Notes under the pieces: model-generated
The model's input: only the letters and a program-made list of their open reading frames with translations
The model's database searches: none
What the model was told of the DNA's origin: nothing
Translations under genes and position numbers: made by a program
Shown here: piece after piece, positions 49,607-58,825 of the stretch
Position numbering within the stretch: the stretch's first letter is position 1
Layout: every line of letters begins with the position of its first letter
Source of the DNA: Shinella sp. UYSO24
Lineage (GTDB): Bacteria; Pseudomonadota; Alphaproteobacteria; Rhizobiales; Rhizobiaceae
Assembly (NCBI GenBank): GCA_902167985.1
Contig: CABHNZ010000001.1
Coordinates: 62,001-126,000, forward strand
DNA length: 64,000 nt
Reading direction: 5' to 3'

Positions 49607-49996
49607 ATGACGGCGGCAGGCAAATGGCTCGATGCGGCGAAGGCATGGGCGAAGCGGCTGAAACGCGAGATCGTGGCGCTGTGGCTTGCGGCGCGCGACA
49701 GCCGTGTCCCGCTCGGCGCGAAGCTGGCGGCCGGAGCGACTGCCGCCTATGCGCTTTCGCCTGTCGATCTCATTCCGGACTTCATTCCCGTTCTCGGCTA
49801 TCTCGACGACCTGCTGATCGTGCCGCTCGGCATTCTGCTCTCCGTCAGATTGGTTCCGCCTGCCCTGATGGCCGAGTTTCGGGCCAAAGCCGCCGGCATG
49901 AAAAAGCCGCTGAGCAAAACCGGCCTCGCCTTCATCCTTGTCATCTGGCTTGTCTGCCTCATCTTACTCGGCAAATGGCTATGGGCGGCATTCTGA
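49607..49996 (+). CDS. YkvA/DUF1232 membrane protein
   Basis: A 129-aa protein with the DUF1232 signature YALSPVDLIPDFIPVLGYLD followed by DLLIVPLGILLSVRLVPP, and a C-terminal membrane helix (TGLAFILVIWLVCLILLG). An in-frame ATG 48 bases upstream is an alternative start. It is divergent from deg. Role unknown. Confidence 0.82.
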   Translation: MTAAGKWLDAAKAWAKRLKREIVALWLAARDSRVPLGAKLAAGATAAYALSPVDLIPDFIPVLGYLDDLLIVPLGILLSVRLVPPALMAEFRAKAAGMKKPLSKTGLAFILVIWLVCLILLGKWLWAAF

Positions 49997-50021
49997 GCCC
50001 CGGCCGCAACCGAGGACAGAC

Positions 50022-50460
50022 ATGACAAACGCCGCATTCGAGACGCCTTTCAAGCAACGCAAGACCGCCGACCGCCGGGCGCGGCCAGCAAGGGCCATCG
50101 CTGCCATGGTCATGGGCGCCTTAGCCTGATATTCGCCTCCAGCATTACGGCGATCGTCGCCATGCCCTCGCCTGCGGCGGCCGCAAGCTTCGACTGCGAG
50201 CGCCCGGACCTTGCCGCCGACGAGAAGGTGTCTGCGATACGCGGGCGCTGAACGATGCCGACGTGAAGATGGTGACGACATTCGATATCCTGACCAGCCT
50301 CCTGCCGATGGGCAATCGCGGCAAATTGCAGGACGAGCAGACCGTCTGGCTGAAGCGTCGGCAGGCCTGTGCAGCGGATGCCGCCTGCATCGGCAAGGCC
50401 TATGAGGAACGGCTGAAGCAATTGCAGGAAGCGTACAAGGGCCTTGACCGCCCCCTGTGA
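50022..50460 (+). CDS. LprI-like periplasmic protein, two deletions
   Basis: Resembles the lysozyme-inhibitor LprI / DUF1311 group. The N-terminal segment (AAMVMGALSLIFASSITAIV after repair) is a signal peptide ending near AAAASFDCERPDL. Conserved cysteines are seen in DCERPD, VICDTRALND, and the C-terminal RRQACAADAACIGKAYEERL. The frame breaks near 50120 (GGCGCCCTTAGC lacks one C) and near 50230 (GTGATCTGC lacks the A). GAGGAC precedes the ATG. About 146 aa joined. Confidence 0.75.
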
Positions 50461-50468
50461 GCGAAACA

Positions 50469-50501
50469 GCACCGGCGGGCTGTGCCTCGGCCCGCCGGTG
50501 C
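50469..50501 (+). terminator. Hairpin after the LprI-like gene
   Basis: A perfect 12-bp stem GCACCGGCGGGC/GCCCGCCGGTGC (50469-50480 with 50490-50501), nine bases past the stop, without a clear T run. Confidence 0.6.
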
Positions 50502-50755
50502 AGGATCGGAGCGTCGGGCGGCTCCGCTATTGATGCAGATCACACACAGTGCGCGACTTTCCGACGCATGACGAAACGATCTCTGTGAGCTGGCCAAGCA
50601 ATGGCATAGGGTCGGCGCGTTGTTCGGCGGCGGCTTGCGATTTTCTGGAGAGGATACGGGAGCGAGGGATCCTGGCCGTGGCGGGCAACCGGCCCCCGGC
50701 CCGCGATACCGGAATATTCACCTCATTCATCCTCAGCCAATCCGGCAGTCCAGTC

Positions 50756-51680
50756 ATGATCGTTCGCGACGCCCCAGCCTCGGGCGTCTTTTCTTCATCC
50801 TCCGCGGTTCCGTCATCCAACGCATCTTCCCCCAGCTTCTCGTGGTCACGGCCATGTCGGCGCTGATCGTCGTCGGACATCGCGAAATTCCCGAATTCAT
50901 TCCGTCTGTTGCCGGAGCGCCCTTTGCGCTGATCGGCATCGCGCTCTCGATTTTCCTCAGCTTCCGCAACGGCGCCTGCTATGACCGCTGGTGGGAAGCC
51001 CGCAAGAACTGGGGCGAATTGCTCGTCGCCAGCCGTGACCTTGCCCGCCAGAGCGAGCTTTTTGCCCGCCGGAGTGCAGAGGCCGCCGATATCCGCCGGC
51101 GCATCCTCAACCTGACCGTCGTTCTGTCGGACGAGCTGGTGAGATATCTGCGTGGCGGAGACTGTCCTGCCGACAGTGCGAAGAGGCTTCTGGCGCCTTA
51201 CGTCTGCGATGCCGTGCGCGCCTCGCCGCATCCGCCGATCGAGGCTGCAAACCAGATCACCCGGCTGATGATCGAGCTGCGTGAAAACAATCTTCTGAGC
51301 GACATCGAGTTTTCGATGCTCGATCATACGCTGTCGCGGCTGACGAATGCGGTCGGCATCTGCGAGCGACTGAAAAGCACGCCGGTGCCTTTCGGCTATA
51401 CGCTGCTTCTGCATCGCACGGCGCATCTCTTCTGCTTCATGATGCCCTTCGGTTTGCGGATGTGCTCGGCCCGGTAACGCCGCTTGTGGCAGCGCTGGTC
51501 GCCTATACGTTCTTCGGGCTCGATGCTCTCGGCGACGAACTGGAGGAACCGTTCGGCACCCGCCCGAACGACCTGCCGATCGCCGCCATCTCCAGTATCA
51601 TCGAGATCAACCTGCGCGGCATGATGGGCGACAAGGATCTGCCCCCCATGCCGAAGCCGGTCGATTACATCCTGATGTGA
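50756..51680 (+). CDS. Bestrophin-family anion channel, two deletions
   Basis: Pentameric membrane channel of the bestrophin/YneE family. The start at 50756 reads MIVRDRPSLGRLFFILRGSV after one C is restored near 50771; the original frame runs into unrelated sequence. Conserved family pieces are SIFLSFRNGACYDRWWEARK, NWGELLVASRDLARQ and GLDALGDELEEPFGTRPNDL, the typical C-terminal gate/Ca-clasp region. A second break near 51455 needs one T (MPFGFADVLGPVTP). About 309 aa joined. A strong terminator follows. Confidence 0.87.
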
Positions 51681-51720
51681 GCTCAGCCGGGCTCGCTTTT
51701 CCGATGTGAGATGTAACGAG

Positions 51721-51748
51721 GGCCGGCCTGATGCGCCGGCCTTTTTTT
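51721..51748 (+). terminator. Bestrophin terminator
   Basis: A 7-bp stem GGCCGGC/GCCGGCC (51721-51727 with 51735-51741) followed by seven T residues. Confidence 0.9.
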
Positions 51749-51749
51749 G

Positions 51750-52079
51750 TCAGATGACCTCGATCAGGGTCTCACCGTCTTGCAGAGCGCCCACTATTCC
51801 GGGCAAGGCTTTATCAAACCAGACCAACAGATCTCGACGGCGGCTATTTGGCAGGCGTATCCACACAATCGCCGGCCCATCAGTGACCAGGGCCCGGCGT
51901 TGCGAGAAATCCTCATCCTTTGTGATGATGACGGCCTTCGACGCAACCGCATAGTCCCATATTTGCCGGTCCGATGCGGTCTGTAAATTACGCTCGGAAA
52001 CGTGCTCCGCCTCGAACCCCTGATCTGCCAACCATCGCGCCAGGGCCGGCGGCAATTGTGCATCGATCAGGAACCGCAT
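51750..52079 (-). CDS. DUF5615 PIN-like toxin
   Basis: A 109-aa protein of the DUF5615 family, the PIN-like RNase partner of DUF433 proteins. It starts MRFLIDAQLPPALARWLADQ, with the first catalytic Asp in LIDAQLP, a second acidic site in ASDRQIWDYA, and TKDEDFSQR. The start (ATG 52079, or GTG one codon earlier) overlaps the upstream gene stop (TGATG), so the two are translationally coupled. Confidence 0.87.
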   Translation of the reverse strand: MRFLIDAQLPPALARWLADQGFEAEHVSERNLQTASDRQIWDYAVASKAVIITKDEDFSQRRALVTDGPAIVWIRLPNSRRRDLLVWFDKALPGIVGALQDGETLIEVI

Positions 52080-52303
52080 CACGCCACGCGCAGCACAACA
52101 TGATCGCTCTGCTTGGCCGCATATTCCAGGACGGCCGCGATATCTTCCGCTTCGAGCATCGGAAAATCTTCGAGGATCTCGCCTTTATCCGCACCCGCTG
52201 CCATGAGGTCGAGGATATCTTTCACGCGGATGCGCATACCTCGGATCGTCGGGCGGCCAGAGCAAACCTCGGTATCAAACGTGATGCGATGAAGCTGCGA
52301 CAT
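52079..52303 (-). CDS. DUF433 antitoxin
   Basis: A 74-aa winged-helix-like DUF433 protein: HRITFDTEVCSGRPTIRGMR, then RVKDILDLMAAGADKGEIL and EDFPMLEAEDIAAVLEYAAK. I use the ATG at 52303 (MSQLHRI), with GGAGG about eight bases upstream. Antitoxin first, toxin second, with overlapping stop and start, is the usual order. Confidence 0.85.
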   Translation of the reverse strand: MSQLHRITFDTEVCSGRPTIRGMRIRVKDILDLMAAGADKGEILEDFPMLEAEDIAAVLEYAAKQSDHVVLRVA

Positions 52304-52342
52304 GGGGCGCCTCCTTCGGGCTATTTGGTGCCAGAATAACAT

Positions 52343-52373
52343 AAAGGCCCGCCGGTGAAAGCCGACGGGCCTT
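52343..52373 (-). terminator. ilvD terminator
   Basis: A stem AAAGGCCCG/CGGGCCTTT with an imperfect inner CCGG/CCGA part, followed on the minus strand by T residues. It lies 30 bases past the ilvD stop and just upstream of the toxin-antitoxin pair. Confidence 0.75.
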
Positions 52374-52402
52374 TTGAATTCCTTGGTCTCCGTGGCCGGA
52401 GA

Positions 52403-54233
52403 TTATTCCGGCAGGATACGGACTGCACCCTTATCGGCGGACGATGCGAAGGCTGCATAGGCCTTGAGTGCCGTCGTGACGTTGCGCTTGCGAGGCGCCG
52501 CCGGCTTCCAGCCCAGGGCTTCCTGCTCATGTCGACGGGCGGCGAGTTCGGCGTCCGATACCGCAAGATGGATCGTGCGGTTCGGGATGTCGATCTCGAT
52601 CATGTCGCCCTGCTGGACGAGGCCGATCGCGCCGCCCTGAGCCGCTTCCGGCGAGGCATGGCCGATCGACAGACCGGAAGTACCGCCGGAGAAGCGGCCA
52701 TCGGTGATCAGCGCGCAGGCCTTCCCGAGGCCCTTCGACTTCAGGTAGCTCGTCGGATAGAGCATTTCCTGCATGCCGGGGCCGCCTTCGGGCCTCATAG
52801 CGGATGACGACGACATCGCCGGCCTTCACCTCGTTGCCGAGAATGCCCTTCACGGCGGCATCCTGGCTCTCGAAGACGACCGCCGGGCCGGTGAATTTCA
52901 GGATCGATTCGTCGACGCCGGCCGTCTTCACGATGCAGCCGTCGAGCGCGATATTGCCGTAGAGAACAGCCAGACCGCCATCCTTGGAGAAAGGATGTTC
53001 GACCGAGCGGATGACGCCCTTTTCGCCGTCATCATCCAGCTCGTCCCAACGCGACGACTGCGAGAAGGCAACCTGCGTCGGCACGCCGCCGGGTGCTGCC
53101 TTGAAGAAGGTGCGGACGGTTTCCGAGTTGGTACGGGTGATATCCCAGCGGTCGATGGCATCGCCCAGCGTCGGCTCATGCACGGTGACGCAATCGCGGT
53201 TGATGAGGCCGCCACGATCGAGTTCGCCGAGGATACGCATGATGCCGCCCGCACGGTGAACATCTTCCATATGGACGTCCTGCTTGGCCGGCGCGACCTT
53301 GGACAGGCAGGGCACTTTGCGCGACAGCCTGTCGATATCTTCCATGCCGAAATCGATACCACCTTCATAGGCCGCGGCGAGGATGTGCAGAACCGTGTTG
53401 GTGGAGCCGCCCATGGCGATATCGAGCGACATGGCGTTCTCGAAGGCCTGCTTCGTCGCGACGTTGCGCGGCAGAATGCTGGCGTCTTCCTGCTCGTAAT
53501 AGCGGCGGGCGAGATCGACGATCAGGTGGCCGGCCTCGACGAACAGGCGCTTGCGGTCCGCATGGGTCGCCAGCGTCGATCCGTTTCCGGGCAGAGACAG
53601 GCCGAGCGCCTCGGTCAGGCAGTTCATCGAATTGGCGGTGAACATGCCGGAGCACGAGCCGCAGGTGGGACAGGCCGAGCGTTCGATGACCGCAACATCC
53701 TCGTCGGAAATCTTGTCGTCGGCGGCAGCAACCATGGCGTCAACGAGATCGAGCGCAACGGTCTTGCCATGCAGGACGACCTTGCCGGCTTCCATCGGGC
53801 CACCCGAAACGAAGACAGCGGGGATGTTGAGGCGCATCGCGGCATTCAGCATGCCGGGGGTGATCTTGTCGCAGTTGGAGATGCAGACCATCGCATCGGC
53901 GCAGTGGGCGTTGACCATGTACTCGACCGAGTCGGCAATGATTTCGCGCGAGGGCAGCGAATAGAGCATGCCGTCATGGCCCATGGCGATGCCGTCATCG
54001 ACCGCAATCGTGTTGAATTCCTTGGCAACGCCGCCAGCCGCCTCGATTTCGCGAGCGACGAGCTGGCCAAGATCCTTCAGGTGGACGTGGCCCGGCACGA
54101 ACTGGGTGAATGAATTGACGACCGCGATGATCGGCTTGCCGAAATCGCTATCCTTCATGCCGGTGGCGCGCCAAGCGCGCGCACCAGCCATGTTGCGGCC
54201 GTGGGTGGTCGTTCTCGAACGATAGGCGGGCAT
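52403..54233 (-). CDS. ilvD: Dihydroxy-acid dehydratase, two deletions
   Basis: Iron-sulfur enzyme of valine, leucine and isoleucine synthesis. The cluster cysteines are in [13 protein letters not shown] and [19 protein letters not shown]. The start [19 protein letters not shown] matches the family, with GAGGAAAG upstream. The frame breaks near 52793 and 52785; restoring a G in each of two GGGC runs gives [18 protein letters not shown], the highly conserved motif. The C-terminus [15 protein letters not shown] is normal. About 612 aa joined. Confidence 0.95.
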
Positions 54234-54465
54234 GGGTCTTTCCTCGATCTTGCTTCGATCCTTCTCGGATCTTTTCAGGCATGACGCAGTCTAACGCTTA
54301 ATGCGGAAACGCGCAAAAACCAGCTGTTTTCCGGAGTTCTAGCCGAATGGAAAAATGCTGTCACTACCGCCAAGGGGCAAAACGGTACTGTGCGGTACGG
54401 TTGATGCGACCAACGCAACTGCCGGAAGGCATAGTGGCCGCAAGGGTCAGTGGCCGGCCGGGACG

Positions 54466-54960
54466 TCAGCGGGGCCGTCGAAGGTCTTGCTGATCAAGCC
54501 CGAAATGATCGAGGACGACGTCCAGGTTGCGGCGGTGAGACTTGAAGAAGACATCGAAAATATCGCCTGCGACGGGCACCGCACCGACGACTGCGTCGGC
54601 CGCGATATTGCCGAGCATGCGAACGAGCTTTTCCGGCGGCACGCCCATGCGGCGCGCCTCGTTGACCATATAAAGACCGACAAGCGCGCCGCCCGCATCA
54701 CCGACGATCGGGATGAGGCCGAAGACCGAGTCGGCGCCGAAACGCAGGCGCGTGCCGGGAATGCCGACTGCCGTATCCATCAGGCGGGCAATCATGGACA
54801 GGCGCTTCAGGCGACGCAGCCTTTCCGCACTGTTCAGGGCGTCATCGGCCTGGTCGCCGGAATTACCGCCATAACGGTGATTGGCGCCGCGGTCCTTATT
54901 ACCGCTGCCGGCGGTACGGCCTTGCTTCCCATCACGCCAGGTGCCTGCGGGCATGTTCAT
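54466..54960 (-). CDS. DUF4112 membrane protein
   Basis: A 164-aa protein with a polar Gly/Asn-rich start and a DUF4112 domain (LMDTAVGIPGTRLRFGADSV, FGLIPIVGDAGGALVGLYMV, then VGAVPVAGDIFDVFFKSHRR). It contains one or two hydrophobic segments. The last nine residues may be out of frame: shifting one base at about 54490 gives an ending KTFDGPADVPAGH that looks more natural, with a stop at 54447. Function unknown. Confidence 0.8.
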   Translation of the reverse strand: MNMPAGTWRDGKQGRTAGSGNKDRGANHRYGGNSGDQADDALNSAERLRRLKRLSMIARLMDTAVGIPGTRLRFGADSVFGLIPIVGDAGGALVGLYMVNEARRMGVPPEKLVRMLGNIAADAVVGAVPVAGDIFDVFFKSHRRNLDVVLDHFGLDQQDLRRPR

Positions 54961-55184
54961 CTCCTCGCCGGTGGGCCCGAGCGGGCCGCTTCAAGGGATA
55001 GAGATGGTGATGCGGGCCTGTTGCTTCAACATCGGGTTCCGCAGCGCCTTTCGGCCGGGGCAATACAGGGCGAGATTTCACACAAATGTGGTGCCGGCAA
55101 TTATCGCCAAACCTGTGAAACCAAATGCATTCGGACTACGTATGAGAGAAGGAAAGGCGCATCTGCGCCGTCAGGAGACATACC

Positions 55185-56128
55185 ATGCCCGCCTATCGCT
55201 TTCCGCAGATCCCGGCATCAGACATCACACCCCGGCAGGTCTACCTGTCCCGCCGCAATTTCCTCGGCGCTGCGGCCGGAACGGGGCTTGCCATGGCGGG
55301 GGTCGATACGGCCTTTGCCGCGCCCCTGACTGGCAGCCCCAGCGCCTACAAGGTCGACGAGCCGCTGACGCCGCTGAAGGCGGTGACGACCTATAACAAT
55401 TTCTACGAGTTCGGCGTCAACAAGGAGGATCCGGCGGAGAATTCCGGCAAGTTCAAGCCGACACCCTGGACGGTGAAGGTGGATGGACTGGTGGGCAAGC
55501 CGAAGGAATTCGGGCTGGACGAACTGCTGAAAATGCCGCTCGAGGACCGCACCTACCGGATGCGCTGCGTCGAGGGCTGGTCAATGGTCATTCCGTGGAT
55601 CGGCCTGCCGCTTTCGGCGATCCTCGATCAGGTCGAGCCGCTGGGCAGCGCGAAATATGTCGCATTCCAGAGCGTCGTCCGGCCAGAAGAAATGCCGGGG
55701 CAGAGCGGCTTCTTCCAGCCCCTGCCCTGGCCCTATATCGAGGGTCTGAGGCTCGACGAGCGCGCCATCCACTCACCATTCTGGCGCTCGGCCTCTATGG
55801 CGAGACACTGCCGAACCAGAACGGCGCGCCGGTGCGGCTCGTCGTGCCTTGGAAATACGGGTTCAAGGGTATCAAGTCGATCGTGAAGATCTCGCTTGTC
55901 GAAAAGCAGCCGGAAACCACCTGGAAAAATTCCAACGCGCGCGAATACGGCTTCTATTCCAACGTCAACCCGGCGGTCGATCATCCGCGCTGGAGCCAGG
56001 CAACGGAACAGCGGATCGGCGAAGGCGGATTGTTCGGCACCAAGCGCGTGCCGACCCTGCCCTTCAACGGCTATGCCGATCAGGTGGCCAGCCTCTATAC
56101 GGGCATGGACCTGCGGGCCAATTACTGA
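55185..56128 (+). CDS. msrP: MsrP, catalytic subunit of periplasmic methionine sulfoxide reductase, one deletion
   Basis: Molybdopterin protein (formerly YedY) that repairs oxidised methionine in the periplasm. A Tat signal is present ([19 protein letters not shown]). The molybdenum ligand Cys is in [15 protein letters not shown], followed by [20 protein letters not shown]. The frame breaks near 55760; restoring a G gives [18 protein letters not shown]. The end ([20 protein letters not shown]) is typical. About 314 aa. msrQ begins 14 bases later. Confidence 0.94.
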
Positions 56129-56142
56129 AGCGAAGCGTGACC

Positions 56143-56793
56143 ATGCCGATTATCCCCGCCCTGCCCCGCAAATATCATGGCGCCAGCATCTGGGCCCTTT
56201 ACGTCATCGGCCTCTGTCCGGCGGCATGGTATTTTTATGAGGCGCTGACCGGCCGGCTGGGGTTCAATCCGGTCAGGGAGTTCGAGCATCTGCTCGGCAC
56301 CTGGGGCCTGCGGCTCATCCTTGCGACGCTGGTCGTCACGCCGCTTCGCGATCTCTTCTGGATCAACTGGATGCGCTACCGGCGGGCACTCGGACTTCTC
56401 GCCTTCTATTACGTGGCGATGCATTTCGCCGTCTACCTGACACTCGATCTGCAGCTCGATTTCGGCGCTGTCGGCGGCGATATCCTGCGGCGACCCTATA
56501 TCACGATCGGCTTTGCGGCGCTTCTTCTTCTCATTCCGCTTGCCGTGACCTCGAACAACTGGTCGATCCGGACAATGTCCGGCGCGTGGAACAGGCTGCA
56601 CAAGCTCATCTATCTGATCGCGATCGGCGGGCTCATCCATTACCTGCTGTCACTGAAGTCGATCACGCTTGAGCCGTTCGTCTATATCGTGCTCACCGTC
56701 GCACTTCTTGCCTACCGCCTCGTGCGCCGGCCGATCCTCGACTGGAAGCGCGGGCGACGGAATGGCGGGGCTGCACTTCGGCCGCGGATGTAA
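56143..56793 (+). CDS. msrQ: MsrQ, heme-binding membrane subunit of methionine sulfoxide reductase
   Basis: Six-helix heme protein (formerly YedZ) that passes electrons from the quinone pool to MsrP. The 216-aa sequence has GLRLILATLVVTPLRDLFWI, the heme-ligand His in LAFYYVAMHFAVYLTLD and in LHKLIYLIAIGGLIHYLLSL. I use ATG 56143; a GTG two codons earlier is possible. It follows msrP closely as in other proteobacteria. Confidence 0.93.
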   Translation: MPIIPALPRKYHGASIWALYVIGLCPAAWYFYEALTGRLGFNPVREFEHLLGTWGLRLILATLVVTPLRDLFWINWMRYRRALGLLAFYYVAMHFAVYLTLDLQLDFGAVGGDILRRPYITIGFAALLLLIPLAVTSNNWSIRTMSGAWNRLHKLIYLIAIGGLIHYLLSLKSITLEPFVYIVLTVALLAYRLVRRPILDWKRGRRNGGAALRPRM

Positions 56794-56909
56794 GCGCCTG
56801 GTAAAAGCAAACGTCAGTCTCGCATCATCTTCCCGGCAAAGATCCTCGGCGCTTGACAGGCACGCGCCAACGCCTCCATGTCATTCGTATAGCATTGGAG
56901 AGCGTAACA

Positions 56910-57836
56910 TTGGCCATCGAGACTGCCGGCGACCTGACCATTCGCCCAGGGCGACTGTCCGCTTTTGACGCCTTTCTGTGTAACAGCCGCATCTTTGGGA
57001 CGCCTCAAGGCGCATTGCGCTTCGTCATCGAGTTCATCTGGTTCGGAGTGAAGGAGGCGCGGTCCTGCCTTTTTGCCGGCCTGTTTTTCCTCTCGATATT
57101 CCTTGTACCGAAGGCCGGCATATCGGGCCTGCCCAGATATGATGTTCTGCTCGTCGTGGCGCTTTCCATCCAGTTTTTCATGCTCTGGAGCCGATTGGAA
57201 ACATGGGATGAAGCAAAAGCGATTGGCCTGTTCCATATCGTCGGCTTCGCGCTTGAACTGTTCAAGACGTCCGGCAGCATCGGCTCATGGTCATATCCCG
57301 ATATCGCCTACACCAAGGTGATGGGCGTACCACTGTTTTCAGGCTTCATGTATGCCGCAGTTGGAAGCTATATCATTCAGGCTTGGCGCCTGCTTGATCT
57401 CAGGATCACGCACCATCCAAGCTACTGGATGGCCACCGCAATCGCGCTTTGCATCTACCTGAATTTCTTCACCCACCATTACATCGGCGACTATCGCTGG
57501 TATATCTGCGCCTGCGTCATCGGGCTTTATGCCCGTACCACGGTCACGTTCAGACCCTATGACCGAACACGCAGGATGCCGCTGCTTCTGGCGTTTCTGC
57601 TCATCGGCTTCTTCCTCTGGCTCGCCGAGAATTTTTCGACATTCTTCGGGATATGGCGCTACCCAAACCAGATCGGCGTGTGGTCGACCGTTCATATCGG
57701 CAAATGGAGTTCATGGTCACTGCTTGTCATCATGACCTTCACGATCGTCGCCCACCTGAAAACATCAAGCGCGGATCGACGTGCCGACCTGAACAGCGCC
57801 TCGCCAAGCCCCGCAGCCGCAATGCCGAGCGTATAG
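56910..57836 (+). CDS. DUF817 membrane protein
   Basis: A roughly 308-aa protein with about eight helices of the DUF817 (YoaT-like) family: IEFIWFGVKEARSCLFAGLF, LFHIVGFALELFKTSGSIGS, WSYPDIAYTKVMGVPLFSGF, and FGIWRYPNQIGVWSTVHIGK. I use the TTG at 56910, with GGAGAG about eight bases upstream, over the ORF start 57 bases earlier. The last 30 residues run over the end of the opposite-strand gene and may be out of frame. Function unknown. Confidence 0.8.
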   Translation: MAIETAGDLTIRPGRLSAFDAFLCNSRIFGTPQGALRFVIEFIWFGVKEARSCLFAGLFFLSIFLVPKAGISGLPRYDVLLVVALSIQFFMLWSRLETWDEAKAIGLFHIVGFALELFKTSGSIGSWSYPDIAYTKVMGVPLFSGFMYAAVGSYIIQAWRLLDLRITHHPSYWMATAIALCIYLNFFTHHYIGDYRWYICACVIGLYARTTVTFRPYDRTRRMPLLLAFLLIGFFLWLAENFSTFFGIWRYPNQIGVWSTVHIGKWSSWSLLVIMTFTIVAHLKTSSADRRADLNSASPSPAAAMPSV

Positions 57837-58180
57837 GCAAGAATATTCCAGCAGGAAAATACCCGGCCGAGCAGCAGGCGGCCGGCCAGCGTCTGTCGAA
57901 AGGCATCCAGCCCGGGCGTGTGGTAGAGGCGTGACAATTCGACCAGTGCTGCGATAACGACGGCTACCATTGCCACCCTGCTCATACGGCCTGCCCCCCA
58001 CAGTGCGCCGGCCAATAGATAGACCATCGCGCCCCAGAGGATTGACCCGCCGTATTTCACCACGAGGAATGACAGGCCGAGTTCGTACCCGAAGCGACGC
58101 AATCCAAGACCGCCTGCGATCACCGCGAGCGCCGCAGCAAACCGATAGAGCCGCAGTCCCCTCTTGCTATCAGTGATCAT
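57692..58180 (-). CDS. DUF2809 membrane protein
   Basis: A 162-aa protein with four helices of the DUF2809 family (YGGSILWGAMVYLLAGALWG, ELSRLYHTPGLDAFRQTLAG, then FSCWNILAYTLGIAAAGLGE). Family members usually end near this last helix, so the final 40 residues, which lie antisense to the DUF817 gene, may be an artefact of a missing base. AAGG precedes the ATG. Function unknown. Confidence 0.75.
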   Translation of the reverse strand: MITDSKRGLRLYRFAAALAVIAGGLGLRRFGYELGLSFLVVKYGGSILWGAMVYLLAGALWGAGRMSRVAMVAVVIAALVELSRLYHTPGLDAFRQTLAGRLLLGRVFSCWNILAYTLGIAAAGLGEALFRSARRSALDVFRWATIVKVMMTSSDHELHLPI

Positions 58181-58206
58181 GCCCTTGCCTTCTCATGCCA
58201 TAAAAC

Positions 58207-58240
58207 AGAAAGAGCCGGGCGTTGCCGCCCGGCTCTTTCT
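58207..58240 (-). terminator. Terminator of the spc/alpha ribosomal operon
   Basis: A perfect 15-bp stem (58207-58221 with 58226-58240, TTGC loop) followed on the minus strand by TTTT. It lies 24 bases past rplQ and ends the ribosomal-protein operon. Confidence 0.93.
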
Positions 58241-58263
58241 GATCGATTATTCGGCGAACCGAA

Positions 58264-58689
58264 TTATGCAGCTTCAGCAGCTTCTGCTTCAGCGGCAACG
58301 CGAGCCTTGTCAGCTGCGCCCTTGGCAGCAACGTCGCGCTCGACGAATTCGATGACAGCCATCGGAGCGTTGTCGCCCTGACGGTAGCCAGCCTTCATGA
58401 TACGCAGGTAGCCGCCGTTGCGGGTTGCATAACGCGAAGCGATGGCGTCGAAGAGCTTCTTGACAGCGTCCTGATCCTGGATCTGCGAGATGGCCTGACG
58501 ACGAGCGTGCAGGTCGCCGCGCTTGCCGAGCGTGACAAGCTTCTCGACGATCGGGCGAATTTCCTTCGCCTTCGGCAGGGTGGTGACGATCTGCTCATGG
58601 GTGATGAGCGAAGCAGCCATGTTGGCAAACATTGCCTTACGGTGGCTGGCGGTACGGTTAAGCTTACGGCCCGAATTTCCGTGGCGCAT
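58264..58689 (-). CDS. rplQ: 50S ribosomal protein L17
   Basis: Large-subunit protein, 141 aa. The start [20 protein letters not shown] is invariant in the family, followed by [20 protein letters not shown] and [20 protein letters not shown]. An Ala/Glu-rich tail ([11 protein letters not shown]) is common in rhizobia. AAGGAG lies five bases before the ATG. Last gene of the operon. Confidence 0.97.
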   Translation of the reverse strand: MRHGNSGRKLNRTASHRKAMFANMAASLITHEQIVTTLPKAKEIRPIVEKLVTLGKRGDLHARRQAISQIQDQDAVKKLFDAIASRYATRNGGYLRIMKAGYRQGDNAPMAVIEFVERDVAAKGAADKARVAAEAEAAEAA

Positions 58690-58825
58690 AGGATATCTCC
58701 TTCACTTGCAGGCATTCGCCTGCAGTATGACTAGGCACATGTCCATCCCGCTATGCGGGATAAAGGTACATGCGCGAGTTTCGTTGCTAAGGTCAGCTTC
58801 CGCGCCCTTGCGGGCGCGGGCGACC
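58690..58825 (-). repeat. Three short hairpins between rpoA and rplQ
   Basis: The 136-bp gap holds three separate stems: TGCAGGC/GCCTGCA (58707-58724), TCCCGC/GCGGGA (58746-58760) and CGCGCCC/GGGCGCG (58801-58818). None is followed by a T run. They may be RNA-processing or stabilising elements within the operon transcript. Confidence 0.6.

Noticed and set aside
52773..54113. Long plus-strand ORF opposite ilvD
   Set aside because: ilvD on the minus strand has all cluster motifs; the plus-strand translation has no family features.
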